Source of the DNA: Peribacillus huizhouensis | Lineage (GTDB): Bacteria; Bacillota; Bacilli; Bacillales; DSM-1321 | Length of the DNA: 64,000 bases | Assembly: GCF_014138605.1 (NCBI RefSeq) | Contig: NZ_JACJHX010000006.1 | Location: 62,001-126,000 of the forward strand | Direction of reading: 5' to 3' | In this document: in pieces, positions 25,941 to 34,081 of the stretch | Position numbering within the stretch: the first letter of the stretch is position 1 | Layout of the letters: each line of letters starts with the position of its first letter | Notes under the pieces: model-generated | Told to the model about the DNA's origin: nothing | The model's input: only the letters and a program-made list of their open reading frames with translations | Database searches by the model: none | Program-made: the position numbers and the translations under genes

Positions 25941-27122
25941 ATGAATAATAAGAAAGTGCCTGTAACGGTATTAAGTGGTTATTTAGGCTCTGGTAAAACT
26001 ACTTTATTAAATCATATTTTACATAACCGGGAAGAAAAGAAAATCGCCGTTATTGTGAATGATATGAGTGAAGTGAATATTGATGCAGCACTGATTAAGT
26101 CGGGTGGGTTTTCGAGAACAGAAGAAAAGCTTGTGGAATTGCAGAATGGCTGCATATGCTGTACATTACGCGAAGATTTGCTTTTGGAAGTGGAAAAACT
26201 AGCCCTTCAAGGAAACATTGATTATATTGTGATTGAATCAACAGGAATTAGTGAGCCAGTACCTGTGGCACAAACATTCACCTATGCATTCGAGGATTTA
26301 GGTATAGATTTAACGGCCCTTTGCCAGCTAGATACGATGGTTACTGTCGTTGATGCCAATCGTTTCTGGCATGATTTTTCTACAGGGGAGACGTTATTAG
26401 AGCGTAAACAAGGTGCAAGTGAACAAGATGAACGTGAAGTAGCAGACCTTCTCATTGAGCAAATTGAATTTGCGAATGTAATTGTTCTTAACAAGATAGA
26501 TTTGGTAACAAAAAAACATGTAGCAGAACTTAAAGGAGTTCTTCAAACTTTAAATCCTGATGCACGATTAATTGAAACGATTCATGCTCAAATACCTGTA
26601 GAGGAAGTACTCGGAACACAAAGTTTTGACTTTGAAAAGTCAAGCCAGAGCGCAGGTTGGATTAAAGAATTAAATGAAGAACATGTTCCTGAAACGGAAG
26701 AGTATAACATTGCATCCTTCGTCTATCGCAGAAAACGGCCATTCCATCCGGTTCGACTTTCACATTGGCTTGAACAATGGCCAGTGGAAATTATCCGTGC
26801 AAAAGGGTTTCTGTGGCTCGCTACAAGAAATAATCTTGCAACTCTTTTATCACAGGCAGGTCCATCATTAACGATTGAACAAGCTGGACTTTGGATTGCT
26901 GCTTATCCAGAAAAGGAAAAACAAAAGATGTTAGCAGCAGAGCCTGAATTGCTCGAACAATGGGACAAGGAATATGGCGATCGTATGACTGAGCTTGTGT
27001 TAATAGGAATCCATATGGATCAAGAAAAGATCATTAATACTTTGGATCAGTGCTTGTTAACAGAAGAGGAATTGAATCAAGATTGGGCTCAAATGAATGA
27101 CCCGCTGCCAGCTTTTTCATAA
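25941..27122 (+). CDS. zagA: COG0523/CobW-type GTPase zinc metallochaperone (ZagA, formerly YciC)
   Basis: 393 residues with GTPase P-loop GYLGSGKT (13-20), metal motif [11 protein letters not shown] (CxCC, Cys71-Cys74), ESTGISEP and base-specificity motif NKID (~182). The C-terminal CobW_C domain ([22 protein letters not shown]) is followed by the terminal [13 protein letters not shown]. Very close to B. subtilis ZagA, which delivers zinc to FolE when zinc is limiting. ATG 25941 follows AAGGAGATG. It leads the Zur-controlled cluster with zinc-free L33 and S14. Confidence 0.95.
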   Translation: MNNKKVPVTVLSGYLGSGKTTLLNHILHNREEKKIAVIVNDMSEVNIDAALIKSGGFSRTEEKLVELQNGCICCTLREDLLLEVEKLALQGNIDYIVIESTGISEPVPVAQTFTYAFEDLGIDLTALCQLDTMVTVVDANRFWHDFSTGETLLERKQGASEQDEREVADLLIEQIEFANVIVLNKIDLVTKKHVAELKGVLQTLNPDARLIETIHAQIPVEEVLGTQSFDFEKSSQSAGWIKELNEEHVPETEEYNIASFVYRRKRPFHPVRLSHWLEQWPVEIIRAKGFLWLATRNNLATLLSQAGPSLTIEQAGLWIAAYPEKEKQKMLAAEPELLEQWDKEYGDRMTELVLIGIHMDQEKIINTLDQCLLTEEELNQDWAQMNDPLPAFS

Positions 27123-27152
27123 GCAATACTTAAAAACTAGGAGGAAAAAATA

Positions 27153-27302
27153 ATGAGAGTATCAATAACGCTTGCATGTATAGAAACTGGTGACCGTAAT
27201 TATATTACGACAAAAAATAAACGAAACAATCCAGACAGAATTGAATTGAAAAAGTATTGCCCGCGTTTAAAGAGAGTCACGTTGCATCGCGAAACTAAAT
27301 AA
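27153..27302 (+). CDS. rpmG: 50S ribosomal protein L33, zinc-free paralogue
   Basis: 49-residue protein [20 protein letters not shown]...[18 protein letters not shown]33 zinc-ribbon forms carry paired CxxC; here the first pair reads CIET and the second CPRL, so only two isolated Cys remain and no zinc site is possible. Such C-minus L33 paralogues are made during zinc starvation to spare ribosomal zinc. ATG 27153 follows AGGAGG. It is 30 bp after zagA and probably co-transcribed from the Zur-controlled promoter. Confidence 0.93.
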   Translation: MRVSITLACIETGDRNYITTKNKRNNPDRIELKKYCPRLKRVTLHRETK

Positions 27303-27324
27303 AGTAGTGTAAAAATTCATGTGA

Positions 27325-27347
27325 TAAATCGTAATCATTAAGATTTA
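27325..27347 (+). promoter_or_regulatory. Second Zur box, upstream of rpsN2
   Basis: TAAATCGTAATcATTAaGATTTA matches the Zur consensus with one mismatch. It ends 14 bp before the S14 start, overlapping the RBS area. Confidence 0.85.
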
Positions 27348-27361
27348 AGGAGTGGTATAGA

Positions 27362-27631
27362 ATGGCCAAAAAGTCAAAAGTAGCAAAAGCTAAAAAACAG
27401 CAAAAAACTGTAGAAAAATATGCAGATATAAGAAAGCAACTAATCTTAAATAAGGATTATGAAGGCCTTATGAAATTACCTAGAGACGCTTCACCAACAA
27501 GACTGCATAATCGTTGTGGAGTAACGGGTAGACCAAGAGGGTATATGCGTAAATTTAATATGTCTCGTATCGTATTTAGAGAGCTAGCCCATAAAGGGCA
27601 AATTCCTGGCGTGAAAAAAGCTAGCTGGTAA
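27362..27631 (+). CDS. rpsN2: 30S ribosomal protein S14, zinc-free paralogue
   Basis: 89 residues, the long S14 form without the CxxC-x12-CxxC zinc motif of the primary 61-residue RpsN. The segment [50 protein letters not shown] is diagnostic. It has a strongly basic N-terminus. Counterpart of B. subtilis RpsNB (YhzA), which replaces zinc S14 under zinc limitation. ATG 27362 follows TAAGGAGTGG. The dedicated Zur box and following terminator allow separate control from zagA-rpmG. Confidence 0.96.
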   Translation: MAKKSKVAKAKKQQKTVEKYADIRKQLILNKDYEGLMKLPRDASPTRLHNRCGVTGRPRGYMRKFNMSRIVFRELAHKGQIPGVKKASW

Positions 27632-27680
27632 CAAGATGAAATTGTCTTTCTTGGTTCACTTAAGTTAATTTGAAAAGTAC

Positions 27681-27740
27681 AAACAATGCTAAAAGCAGTG
27701 GGTTTCAGTAAAGAACTCTCACTGCTTTTAGCATTGTTTT
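27681..27740 (+). terminator. Terminator after rpsN2
   Basis: Long perfect stem AAACAATGCTAAAAGCAGTG / CACTGCTTTTAGCATTGTTT, then TTTTTAA. Confidence 0.9.
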
Positions 27741-27800
27741 TAATAATAAAATTTAAAAAGTAATCACTCACTTTTTATTGACATAAGAATAAAAAAAGGG

Positions 27801-27834
27801 AAATAATAAGTGAGTAATTACTCACTTATTATTT
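27801..27834 (+). promoter_or_regulatory. 34-bp perfect palindromic operator before the ABC exporter operon
   Basis: Perfect palindrome centred at 27817/27818, core TAAGTGAGTAATTACTCACTTA, with every base paired from 27801 to 27834. A TTGACA hexamer at 27778-27783 is 17 bp upstream of its left edge, so it covers the -10 and start region. A half-site (AATCACTCACTTTT) lies at 27762-27775. The TetR regulator at 29660 in the same operon is the likely ligand. Confidence 0.8.
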
Positions 27835-27850
27835 AGAGGAGGTAAGATAA

Positions 27851-28576
27851 ATGAATTACAGTATTGCTATTAACCAAGTGAGCAAAAGCTTTGGAAAAAA
27901 GGTGGTTTTAAATCAGATCGATTTAACGATCGAAGAAGGTCAAATATACGGGTTTATTGGTCCTTCAGGTGCTGGTAAGACAACATTAGTAAAAATGATT
28001 GTTGGCATGGATACGACAGATACTGGAACAATTCATGTATTAAATAAAAAAATGCCTAATTTAGGATTACTCCAAGCGATTGGTTACATGGCTCAATCTG
28101 ATGCCCTATATTCCGAGTTAACAGGCATGGAAAACCTTAAATTTTTTGCTTCACTTTACAAATTAAATAAAACAGAAATAAAGGAACGAATTTCTTATGC
28201 AGCTGATTTAGTACATCTAACCAACGAACTAAATAAAAGAGTTAAAGCATACTCCGGTGGGATGAAACGTCGATTATCACTTGCGATTGCTTTAATCCAA
28301 AACCCAAAAATCTTAATATTAGACGAACCAACTGTAGGGATTGATCCTGAATTGAGATTAAGTATTTGGAATGAATTGTTACGTTTGAAAAATGAGGAAG
28401 GGAAAACAATCATTGTGACAACACATGTTATGGATGAAGCAGAAAGATGTGATTTTGTAGCGATGATAAGAGATGGTGTCATCTTAACTAGAGGTACACC
28501 AAAAGAATTGAAGGAGCAATACCAAGTTGATAATTTTGATGAAGTGTTCTTAAAAGCGGGGAGGAATGATTCATGA
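27851..28576 (+). CDS. ABC transporter ATP-binding protein (ABC-2 drug-exporter type)
   Basis: 241-residue nucleotide-binding domain: Walker A GPSGAGKTT (~37-45), Q-loop YMAQSDALYSELTG, signature YSGGMKRRLSLA (the usual LSGGQ is YSGGM, common in ABC-2 exporters), Walker B LILDEPTVGIDPE and switch His in TTHVMDEAERCD. ATG 27851 follows AGAGGAGG. It overlaps the permease gene by 4 nt. With a TetR gene last in the operon this is probably a drug or toxic-lipid exporter. Substrate unknown. Confidence 0.94.
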   Translation: MNYSIAINQVSKSFGKKVVLNQIDLTIEEGQIYGFIGPSGAGKTTLVKMIVGMDTTDTGTIHVLNKKMPNLGLLQAIGYMAQSDALYSELTGMENLKFFASLYKLNKTEIKERISYAADLVHLTNELNKRVKAYSGGMKRRLSLAIALIQNPKILILDEPTVGIDPELRLSIWNELLRLKNEEGKTIIVTTHVMDEAERCDFVAMIRDGVILTRGTPKELKEQYQVDNFDEVFLKAGRNDS

Positions 28577-29628
28577 GAACAGTAGCGGTAATCAAAAGAA
28601 TCTGTCAGGAAATGTTACGGGACAAAAGGACATTAGCACTCTTGTTTGTTGCACCGTTAATCATTCTTACTTTAATGTATTTCTTATTCAATGGAAATAC
28701 AGTTGACCCCAAATTAGGTGTAGTGAATATTGATAATAACCTGGTTAAAATTTTAGAGGAAACAAAAATAAATGTGAAGCATTATGACCAGGCGGGTAGG
28801 GAATTAATAGTAGAAGAAGAACTTGACGGTTTATTGGAACTAAAGGATGAAAAATTGGTACTAACATTACAAAATAGTGATCCATCAATAGCAAAAGCGT
28901 TGCAAATGAAGGTAAACCAATCTGTATCCTTCCAGGCACAATCAAAAGTTTTAAACTCAAATGCTGCCCCATTAGCAATACAGAAAAACGACATTGATAC
29001 GCAGTATGTATATGGAAATAGTGAAACATCATTTTTTGATGTGTTAAGTCCTGTATTAGTTGGTTTTTTTGTATTCTTTTTTGTATTTCTCATCTCAGGA
29101 ATTGGATTATTAAAGGAGCGAACTACTGGTACATTAGAACGGTTAATGTCAACACCGATACGCAGAGGAGAAATCGTTACCGCATACTTGGTTGGCTTTG
29201 GTATCTTTGCTGTAATTCAAACTGTTATTGTCGTATTATTTTCAATAAATGTGTTAGATATGGTCTTGGTAGGTTCCGTTTGGCATGTTATCCTTATTAA
29301 TTTACTGTTAGCGTTAGTCGCCCTTTCTTTAGGTACACTATTGTCTACCTTTGCTGCTTCTGAATTTCAAATGGTACAATTTATTCCGATCGCAGTTATA
29401 CCACAAGTATTCTTTGCTGGGATTTTCCCACTTGAAGGAATGGCGAATTGGTTACAATCCATTGGTAAAATCATGCCAATCTATTATGCAGCTGACGCTT
29501 TGAAAGGTGTCATGTATAAAGGACTAGGTTTGAAGGATATAAGTGGCGATCTTTTCGTATTGGTTGTATTTGCGACATTCTTTATTATACTAAATATATT
29601 CGCATTGAAAAAGTACCGTAGGTTATAA
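28573..29628 (+). CDS. ABC-2 type transporter permease
   Basis: 351 residues. One N-terminal membrane segment (ALLFVAPLIILTLMYFLF) is followed by an extracellular domain of about 140 residues. Five C-terminal segments follow, including VLVGFFVFFFVFLISGIGLLKERTTGTLERLMSTPIRRGEIV (the typical ABC-2 amphipathic ERTTGTLE motif). Overlaps the ATPase gene (ATGA). Partner of the preceding ATPase. Confidence 0.93.
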   Translation: MRTVAVIKRICQEMLRDKRTLALLFVAPLIILTLMYFLFNGNTVDPKLGVVNIDNNLVKILEETKINVKHYDQAGRELIVEEELDGLLELKDEKLVLTLQNSDPSIAKALQMKVNQSVSFQAQSKVLNSNAAPLAIQKNDIDTQYVYGNSETSFFDVLSPVLVGFFVFFFVFLISGIGLLKERTTGTLERLMSTPIRRGEIVTAYLVGFGIFAVIQTVIVVLFSINVLDMVLVGSVWHVILINLLLALVALSLGTLLSTFAASEFQMVQFIPIAVIPQVFFAGIFPLEGMANWLQSIGKIMPIYYAADALKGVMYKGLGLKDISGDLFVLVVFATFFIILNIFALKKYRRL

Positions 29629-29659
29629 GTAGTTCAGAGTTTAAAGGAAGTGGTCTTCA

Positions 29660-30316
29660 TTGTCTGATGACAAACTATTAGATGCAATCATAGCTCAAAC
29701 AAAATTAACAAAGAAACAAACGGATAAGCAACAAAAAATAGTCGAAACGGCTATTAAATTGTTTGCCGAAAAAGGATACGCAAATACTTCAACAAGTGAA
29801 ATAGCAAAAGCTGCGATGGTTGCCGAAGGAACCATTTTTCGTCATTATGGTACGAAAGATAATTTATTACTATCAGTTATTCTTCCGTTTATAAAAGATT
29901 CTATCCCTACGATGGCTGAAGAAGTTTTCACTGAAATTATGTCAAAAAATGTGGGATGTTTTGAGGATTTTTTGAGAGCCTTACTAAAAAATCGGCTTCA
30001 TTTTATAAATGAAAATAGAGAAATATTTCAAATAGTTGTTAAAGAACTTTTATATAATGACGAATTAAGAAAAGAGTTGCTACCTTTTTTTGCTGACAAC
30101 ATTTTACATCGAATCACAAAAGTGATTAATACGTATAAAGATCGTGGTGAGCTGATCGATATCCCAAGCCATACGATTCAAAGAATGATTTTTACTTTGA
30201 TTGGAGGTTATTTCGTATCGCGGTTTGTATTACAATTAGATAATTGCGATATAGATGAAGAGGCTGAAATTGAAAATTTAATTCGATTTATAATGGATGG
30301 ATTAAGAAAACAATGA
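29660..30316 (+). CDS. TetR/AcrR family repressor
   Basis: 218 residues. The TetR HTH is at ~22-70: QQKIVETAIKLFAEKGYANTSTSEIAKAAMVAEGTIFRHYGTKDNLL. The C-terminal ligand domain is all-helical. TTG 29660 follows AAAGGAAGTGG. It is last in the ABC exporter operon and most likely autoregulates it through the palindrome at 27801-27834. Confidence 0.92.
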   Translation: MSDDKLLDAIIAQTKLTKKQTDKQQKIVETAIKLFAEKGYANTSTSEIAKAAMVAEGTIFRHYGTKDNLLLSVILPFIKDSIPTMAEEVFTEIMSKNVGCFEDFLRALLKNRLHFINENREIFQIVVKELLYNDELRKELLPFFADNILHRITKVINTYKDRGELIDIPSHTIQRMIFTLIGGYFVSRFVLQLDNCDIDEEAEIENLIRFIMDGLRKQ

Positions 30317-30400
30317 GAGCCTGACCGCGCGCATTATACACGGTTCATGTGGTACTAAATGTGAACTGGATATTGTAGTCGCGAGGTCTGACCTTTCATT
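30314..30400. repeat. Family-C inverted-repeat element overlapping the tetR stop region
   Basis: GAGCCTGACCGCGCGCATTATA...GTAGTCGCGAGGTCTGACC. The arms GCCTGACCGCG / CGCGAGGTCTGACC-like pairing resembles the other family-C copies. Confidence 0.5.
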
Positions 30401-30509
30401 TATACCGCTTTAACCGGAAGTAATTCGCACGGACAATAATGATAAATAAAGGTAGAAAATTCTTTAAGTAGATGTAAAATAGAAAATATATATGAGAAGA
30501 GGGAGCACA

Positions 30510-31034
30510 ATGGAAGGCATCTTAGATCATCTTAAGGAAGATTTGGACTTGCTTTTTGTCGGCTTTAACCCTAGCGTCCGCTCTGGAGAAACCGGTCATC
30601 ATTATGCAAATCCGAACAATCGCTTTTGGCGCATTATTCATGAAGCGGGATTAACGCCAAGAAAATATCAACCTATAGAAGATCACACACTACTAGAGTT
30701 AGGATATGGATTTACGAATATTGTTTCACGCCCCACTAAAGCGGCAGATGAAATTACGAAAGAAGAATACATACAAGGCAGGAAAGAATTGAAGCAAAAA
30801 ATTAAAACTTTCAAGCCAAAGGTAGTTTGTTTTGTAGGCAAGGGAGTGTATCAGCAATACAGCCAGAAAAGAAATATATTCTGGGGTGTACAAGACGAAA
30901 GGGTAATTCCAGAAACGATTGAATTTGTGGCTCCTTCTTCTAGTGGATTGGTCAGAATGAAAATAGAAGAAGTTATAAACATATACAGCGAGCTACCTTC
31001 TATTATTGAGGAAACACAACGAAGATGGCAATAA
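30510..31034 (+). CDS. mug: G/U mismatch-specific DNA glycosylase (Mug/TDG family)
   Basis: 174 residues, UDG superfamily family 2. The active-site strand is LLFVGFNPSVRSGETGHHYANPNNRFWRIIHEAGLTPR (GxNPS with the catalytic Asn). Also NIVSRPTKAADEITKEE, VVCFVGKGVYQQY and VAPSSSGLVR (intercalating-loop position, where E. coli has NPSGLN). It removes uracil or thymine opposite G. ATG 30510 is chosen because AAGAGGGAG precedes it; the in-frame ATG at 30492 lacks an RBS. Stand-alone gene, followed by a family-D element. Confidence 0.93.
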   Translation: MEGILDHLKEDLDLLFVGFNPSVRSGETGHHYANPNNRFWRIIHEAGLTPRKYQPIEDHTLLELGYGFTNIVSRPTKAADEITKEEYIQGRKELKQKIKTFKPKVVCFVGKGVYQQYSQKRNIFWGVQDERVIPETIEFVAPSSSGLVRMKIEEVINIYSELPSIIEETQRRWQ

Positions 31035-31042
31035 AGCGCCAC

Positions 31043-31207
31043 CATTTACCATGAAGGATCCATTAGCACACAACAATCGCTTAATCACTATGGTGGCGGT
31101 GCGGAGCAAGGATTATGAAATACTCTCTTAATAAAGCATGTATATCTGCAAAGTAGATTTGGCTAGAAGAGTAAGTCGCGTAGCCCCGTCCCCATGTCCT
31201 TCATACA
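31043..31207 (+). repeat. Family-D structured element, copy 2
   Basis: CATTTACCATGAAGGATCC start and CATGTCCTTCATACAAAAAATG end (ATGAAGGA/TCCTTCAT inverted ends). The internal CACTATGGTGGCGGTGCGGAGC pairs with CGCCACCAT just upstream of the left end. Homologous to 13418-13573. Lies 55 bp before azlC. Confidence 0.65.
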
Positions 31208-31262
31208 AAAAATGATAATTGTTGAACATTGAACAAAGCCACGCAGAACAGGGGTATAACAT

Positions 31263-31994
31263 ATGAGGGAACTAAGTACTGATTTGAACAAAAACGTAGT
31301 GGAAGCAGATGATAGCTTTTGGCAAGGTGTTAAAGATTGCATACCTACATTATTAGGCTATCTTAGTATTGGATTTGCAGCAGGAGTTGTTGAGAAGACT
31401 GCGGGCTTGAACATGTTTGAAATTGCACTAATGAGCCTGCTTCTTTATGCCGGCTCTGGTCAATTTATTGCTGCGGGAATGATTGCAGCAAGTCATCCTG
31501 TATCTGCGATTATCGTCACCATTTTCTTCATCAATAGTCGACATCTTCTGTTGAGTGCAGCAATTGCTCCATACTTTAGAAATAATACGACATCGAAAAA
31601 TCTTATCACGGGTGCATTATTAACCGATGAAACATTCGGAGTAGCTATTACGCATGCCCAGTCTAAAAAACAATTAGATTATAAATGGATGCTCGGCTTA
31701 AATATCGCCGCCTATTTAAATTGGGTACTCGCTACAATTGCTGGAGGAATTTTCGGCCAGTGGATACCAGATCCCGAACGATTTGGACTTGATTTCGCTT
31801 TACCTGCGATGTTTATCGGCTTGCTTGTTTTACAAATTCTTAGCCAGAAAAAATACTTCACAGATATAATCGTTGCAGTAAGCTCAAGTATCATCGTTAT
31901 AGTGGCAAGCTTTTTCGTACCAGGGAGTGCTGGGGTCATTCTGGCGACGATTCTTTCAGCTACAATCGGGTTGGTGATTTCGAAGTGGAAATAA
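31263..31994 (+). CDS. azlC: AzlC family branched-chain amino acid exporter large subunit
   Basis: 243 residues, about seven or eight hydrophobic segments. Family motifs: GVKDCIPTLLGYLSIGFAAGVV, ALMSLLLYAGSGQFIAAGM, FFINSRHLLLSAAIAPYFR and GALLTDETFGVAI. With AzlD it forms a LIV-E type exporter; 4-azaleucine resistance in B. subtilis depends on azlCD. ATG 31263 follows GGGGTATAAC. It overlaps azlD by 10 nt. No Lrp-like azlB is adjacent. Confidence 0.95.
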   Translation: MRELSTDLNKNVVEADDSFWQGVKDCIPTLLGYLSIGFAAGVVEKTAGLNMFEIALMSLLLYAGSGQFIAAGMIAASHPVSAIIVTIFFINSRHLLLSAAIAPYFRNNTTSKNLITGALLTDETFGVAITHAQSKKQLDYKWMLGLNIAAYLNWVLATIAGGIFGQWIPDPERFGLDFALPAMFIGLLVLQILSQKKYFTDIIVAVSSSIIVIVASFFVPGSAGVILATILSATIGLVISKWK

Positions 31995-32311
31995 ATTGGT
32001 ATATTATTAGCGTTATTATTGGATCTGCCATTGTTACATTTATACCTAGAGTATTACCATTAGTTGTACTCAGTAAACTTGAAATACCAGAATGGGGAAT
32101 AAATTGGCTCAAACACGTACCGGTTGCTGTAATGGCAGCTCTATTGGCATCGGAATTACTCTTACATGATAATAAAATTGCACTTCAAGCAAACAGCTTA
32201 AGCATAATAACTGCTATTCCAACGTTATTAGTAGCTATTTACACAAAGAGTTTACTCGGTACAGTACTAGTAGGCGTATCGACATTAATGATTTTTCGAT
32301 ATTTACTATAA
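31985..32311 (+). CDS. azlD: AzlD family branched-chain amino acid exporter small subunit
   Basis: 108 residues, about four hydrophobic segments: IGSAIVTFIPRVLPLVVLSKLEIPEWGINWLKHVPVAVMAALLASELL is diagnostic. It starts at GTG 31985 inside the end of azlC, so the two are translationally coupled. Confidence 0.94.
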   Translation: MEINWYIISVIIGSAIVTFIPRVLPLVVLSKLEIPEWGINWLKHVPVAVMAALLASELLLHDNKIALQANSLSIITAIPTLLVAIYTKSLLGTVLVGVSTLMIFRYLL

Positions 32312-32592
32312 TTGGTTGGATGGAAGGAGGCGTCCCAAAAGCATAGGGGCGCCCCCTTACCAACTAAGTACAGTATAAAATAATTGTATGAGACACTACA
32401 TACTGATATAAAGTGCGAGTTAAGAACCTAATCGGACACCTCTATTTTGAATTTTATATATTTAGTCAGGAAGTACGATATAAAATATGCTAAGATCACC
32501 AACGAACAATATTAATTACGTAGGCAGATGCTGAATTTTAGATGTTGATAATCAAATCATATATTTCAACATAGATTATAAGTAACAATAAT
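32312..32592. repeat. Intergenic region with a diverged family-C element (about 32325-32460)
   Basis: GGAGGCGTCCCAAAAGCATAGGGGCGCCCCC begins with an inverted repeat (GGCGTCCC / GGGGCGCC) that may terminate azlCD. ACTACATACTGATATAAAGTGCGAG and CCTAATCGGACACCTC match blocks of other family-C copies. No gene seen. Confidence 0.4.
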
Positions 32593-32606
32593 TGTAAGCG
32601 TTATCT
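32593..32606 (+). promoter_or_regulatory. CcpA catabolite-responsive element (cre) before the GH15-like gene
   Basis: TGTAAGCGTTATCT matches the consensus TGWAARCGYTWNCW at every position. It lies 98 bp upstream of the start codon. Carbon-catabolite control of this gene is inferred. Confidence 0.75.
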
Positions 32607-32703
32607 TTCGGTGCTTGTCGAGAATCTTTTTCTTGATATGTTTAGAAATTGAATCTCTGTCAACAATGGTGAAGAAAGCAAATAGCTATGGGGGTGTTAT
32701 TAA

Positions 32704-33717
32704 ATGAATACAAATGAAGCCATTAAAGTTCTAGATCGGATGCGTTTATCGAATGGAGCTTATACGGCAAGTTTGTCGCAAGATTATAGTTTTGTTTGGA
32801 TTCGGGATATTGTTTATACGGTTCTTCCTTTTATGCAAAAACCATCAGAACGTTATGAAAAAGCATATCATGCCTTATTCGATCTATTTAAAACATACGA
32901 GTGGAAAATTGATATCCATCGACAAAAGCGACCTGTATATTTGTTTGAGTATATTCACTCGCGCTATTCAACCGATTTAAAAGAAATACCTGTAGAATGG
33001 GGTCATGCACAAAATGATGCCATTGGTGCATTCTTATGGGGAGTAGGGGAAGGGTATCGTTTAGGGCAAAAAGTGATTCGTGATGAAAAAGATTTAGAAA
33101 TTGTTCAAAAGCTTGTTGATTACCTAGACTGTCTTCAATACTGGCAAGCAAAAGACAATGGAATGTGGGAAGAAAATATGGAGCTGCACACATCAAGTAT
33201 CGGAGCATGTGTAGCAGGATTAAACGCAGTTAAAATGCTCGTGAATGTGAAAGAAGAATCGATTAAAAAAGGTGAAGAAACATTAAGATTCCTACTTCCA
33301 AGAGAAAGTGAATCAAAGGACACGGATCTTGCGTTGCTTTCACTTGTCTACCCTTATCGTATATTGGATCGTAAAACCGCATTGAAAGTTGTAGAAAATG
33401 TATCTACCAAATTGGAACGAAAATATGGCGTAATTCGTTACGAAAATGATCAGTATTATAATCAGGGCAGTGAGGCTGAATGGTGTTTTGGACTCCCGTG
33501 GCTCGGCCTTTGTTATTTAGAATTAGGTCTATTTAATAAAGCAATTGGTTATTTAGGAAAAACAGAAGCGATTATTCCAGAAAATTGGGAAGTGCCTGAG
33601 TTGTATATCGGCGGAACAAACATCCCAAATGGTAATACGCCGCTAGCCTGGTCAGTTGCGTTATCATATCTATTCATTGACCGCATTGGAAAAGTCAGTG
33701 ATGAAAAAGCGACATAG
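32704..33717 (+). CDS. Glycoside hydrolase family 15-like (glucoamylase/phosphorylase-kinase-type) protein
   Basis: 337 residues with an (alpha/alpha)6-barrel pattern and no signal peptide, so cytoplasmic. GH15-like blocks: SQDYSFVWIRDIVYTVLPFM (WxRD), PVEWGHAQNDAIGAFLWGVGEGYRL, DNGMWEENMELHTSSIGACVAGL (WE..ELHT-type catalytic-acid region), GSEAEWCFGLPWLGLCYLELG and ENWEVPELYIGG...GNTPLAWSVAL (second carboxylate region). Shorter than secreted glucoamylases, lacking their N-terminal beta domain. It is adjacent to glgBCDA and, like it, has a cre site, so alpha-glucan/glycogen turnover is the likely role. ATG 32704 has a GGGGGTG RBS. Confidence 0.85.
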   Translation: MNTNEAIKVLDRMRLSNGAYTASLSQDYSFVWIRDIVYTVLPFMQKPSERYEKAYHALFDLFKTYEWKIDIHRQKRPVYLFEYIHSRYSTDLKEIPVEWGHAQNDAIGAFLWGVGEGYRLGQKVIRDEKDLEIVQKLVDYLDCLQYWQAKDNGMWEENMELHTSSIGACVAGLNAVKMLVNVKEESIKKGEETLRFLLPRESESKDTDLALLSLVYPYRILDRKTALKVVENVSTKLERKYGVIRYENDQYYNQGSEAEWCFGLPWLGLCYLELGLFNKAIGYLGKTEAIIPENWEVPELYIGGTNIPNGNTPLAWSVALSYLFIDRIGKVSDEKAT

Positions 33718-33728
33718 ATTTTTTGAAA

Positions 33729-33757
33729 TGAGGCTGCTCAAACAGTCTCGTTTTTTT
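33729..33757 (+). terminator. Terminator after the GH15-like gene
   Basis: GAGGCTG / CAGTCTC stem followed by GTTTTTTT. Confidence 0.75.
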
Positions 33758-34081
33758 ATGTATAAATATTTTATAAAAAATAGAAACGTAATTATTCAAT
33801 AATAATATATAAATTTAAAATAAATATAAAAATCCAAACGATATTATAATAAAAAATTCCAATAACATGAATAAAAAGGAAGTTTATCCCTTTAACTTGA
33901 AAACGTTTTCTCTTATGTAAAAATATCCCTCAGTTTGTAAAATATTAATTTTTTTGTAAATTTCCCATTAAACGACAATAAAAAACAAGTTTCGCTAAAG
34001 GAATAAAGTTATAAATAGCGAATCTAATTAATTACAAGAAGCATGTTTAGTAACCATTTTTTAAAATTGGAGGTGGATCAA
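33758..34081 (+). promoter_or_regulatory. AT-rich glg operon promoter region
   Basis: More than 300 bp of very AT-rich sequence between the upstream terminator and the glgB RBS. The clear element is the cre at 33898-33911. No gene. Confidence 0.6.
33898..33911 (+). promoter_or_regulatory. CcpA cre site before glgB
   Basis: TGAAAACGTTTTCT matches TGWAARCGYTWNCW perfectly and is palindromic at its core. It lies about 170 bp upstream of the GTG start. Confidence 0.8.
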
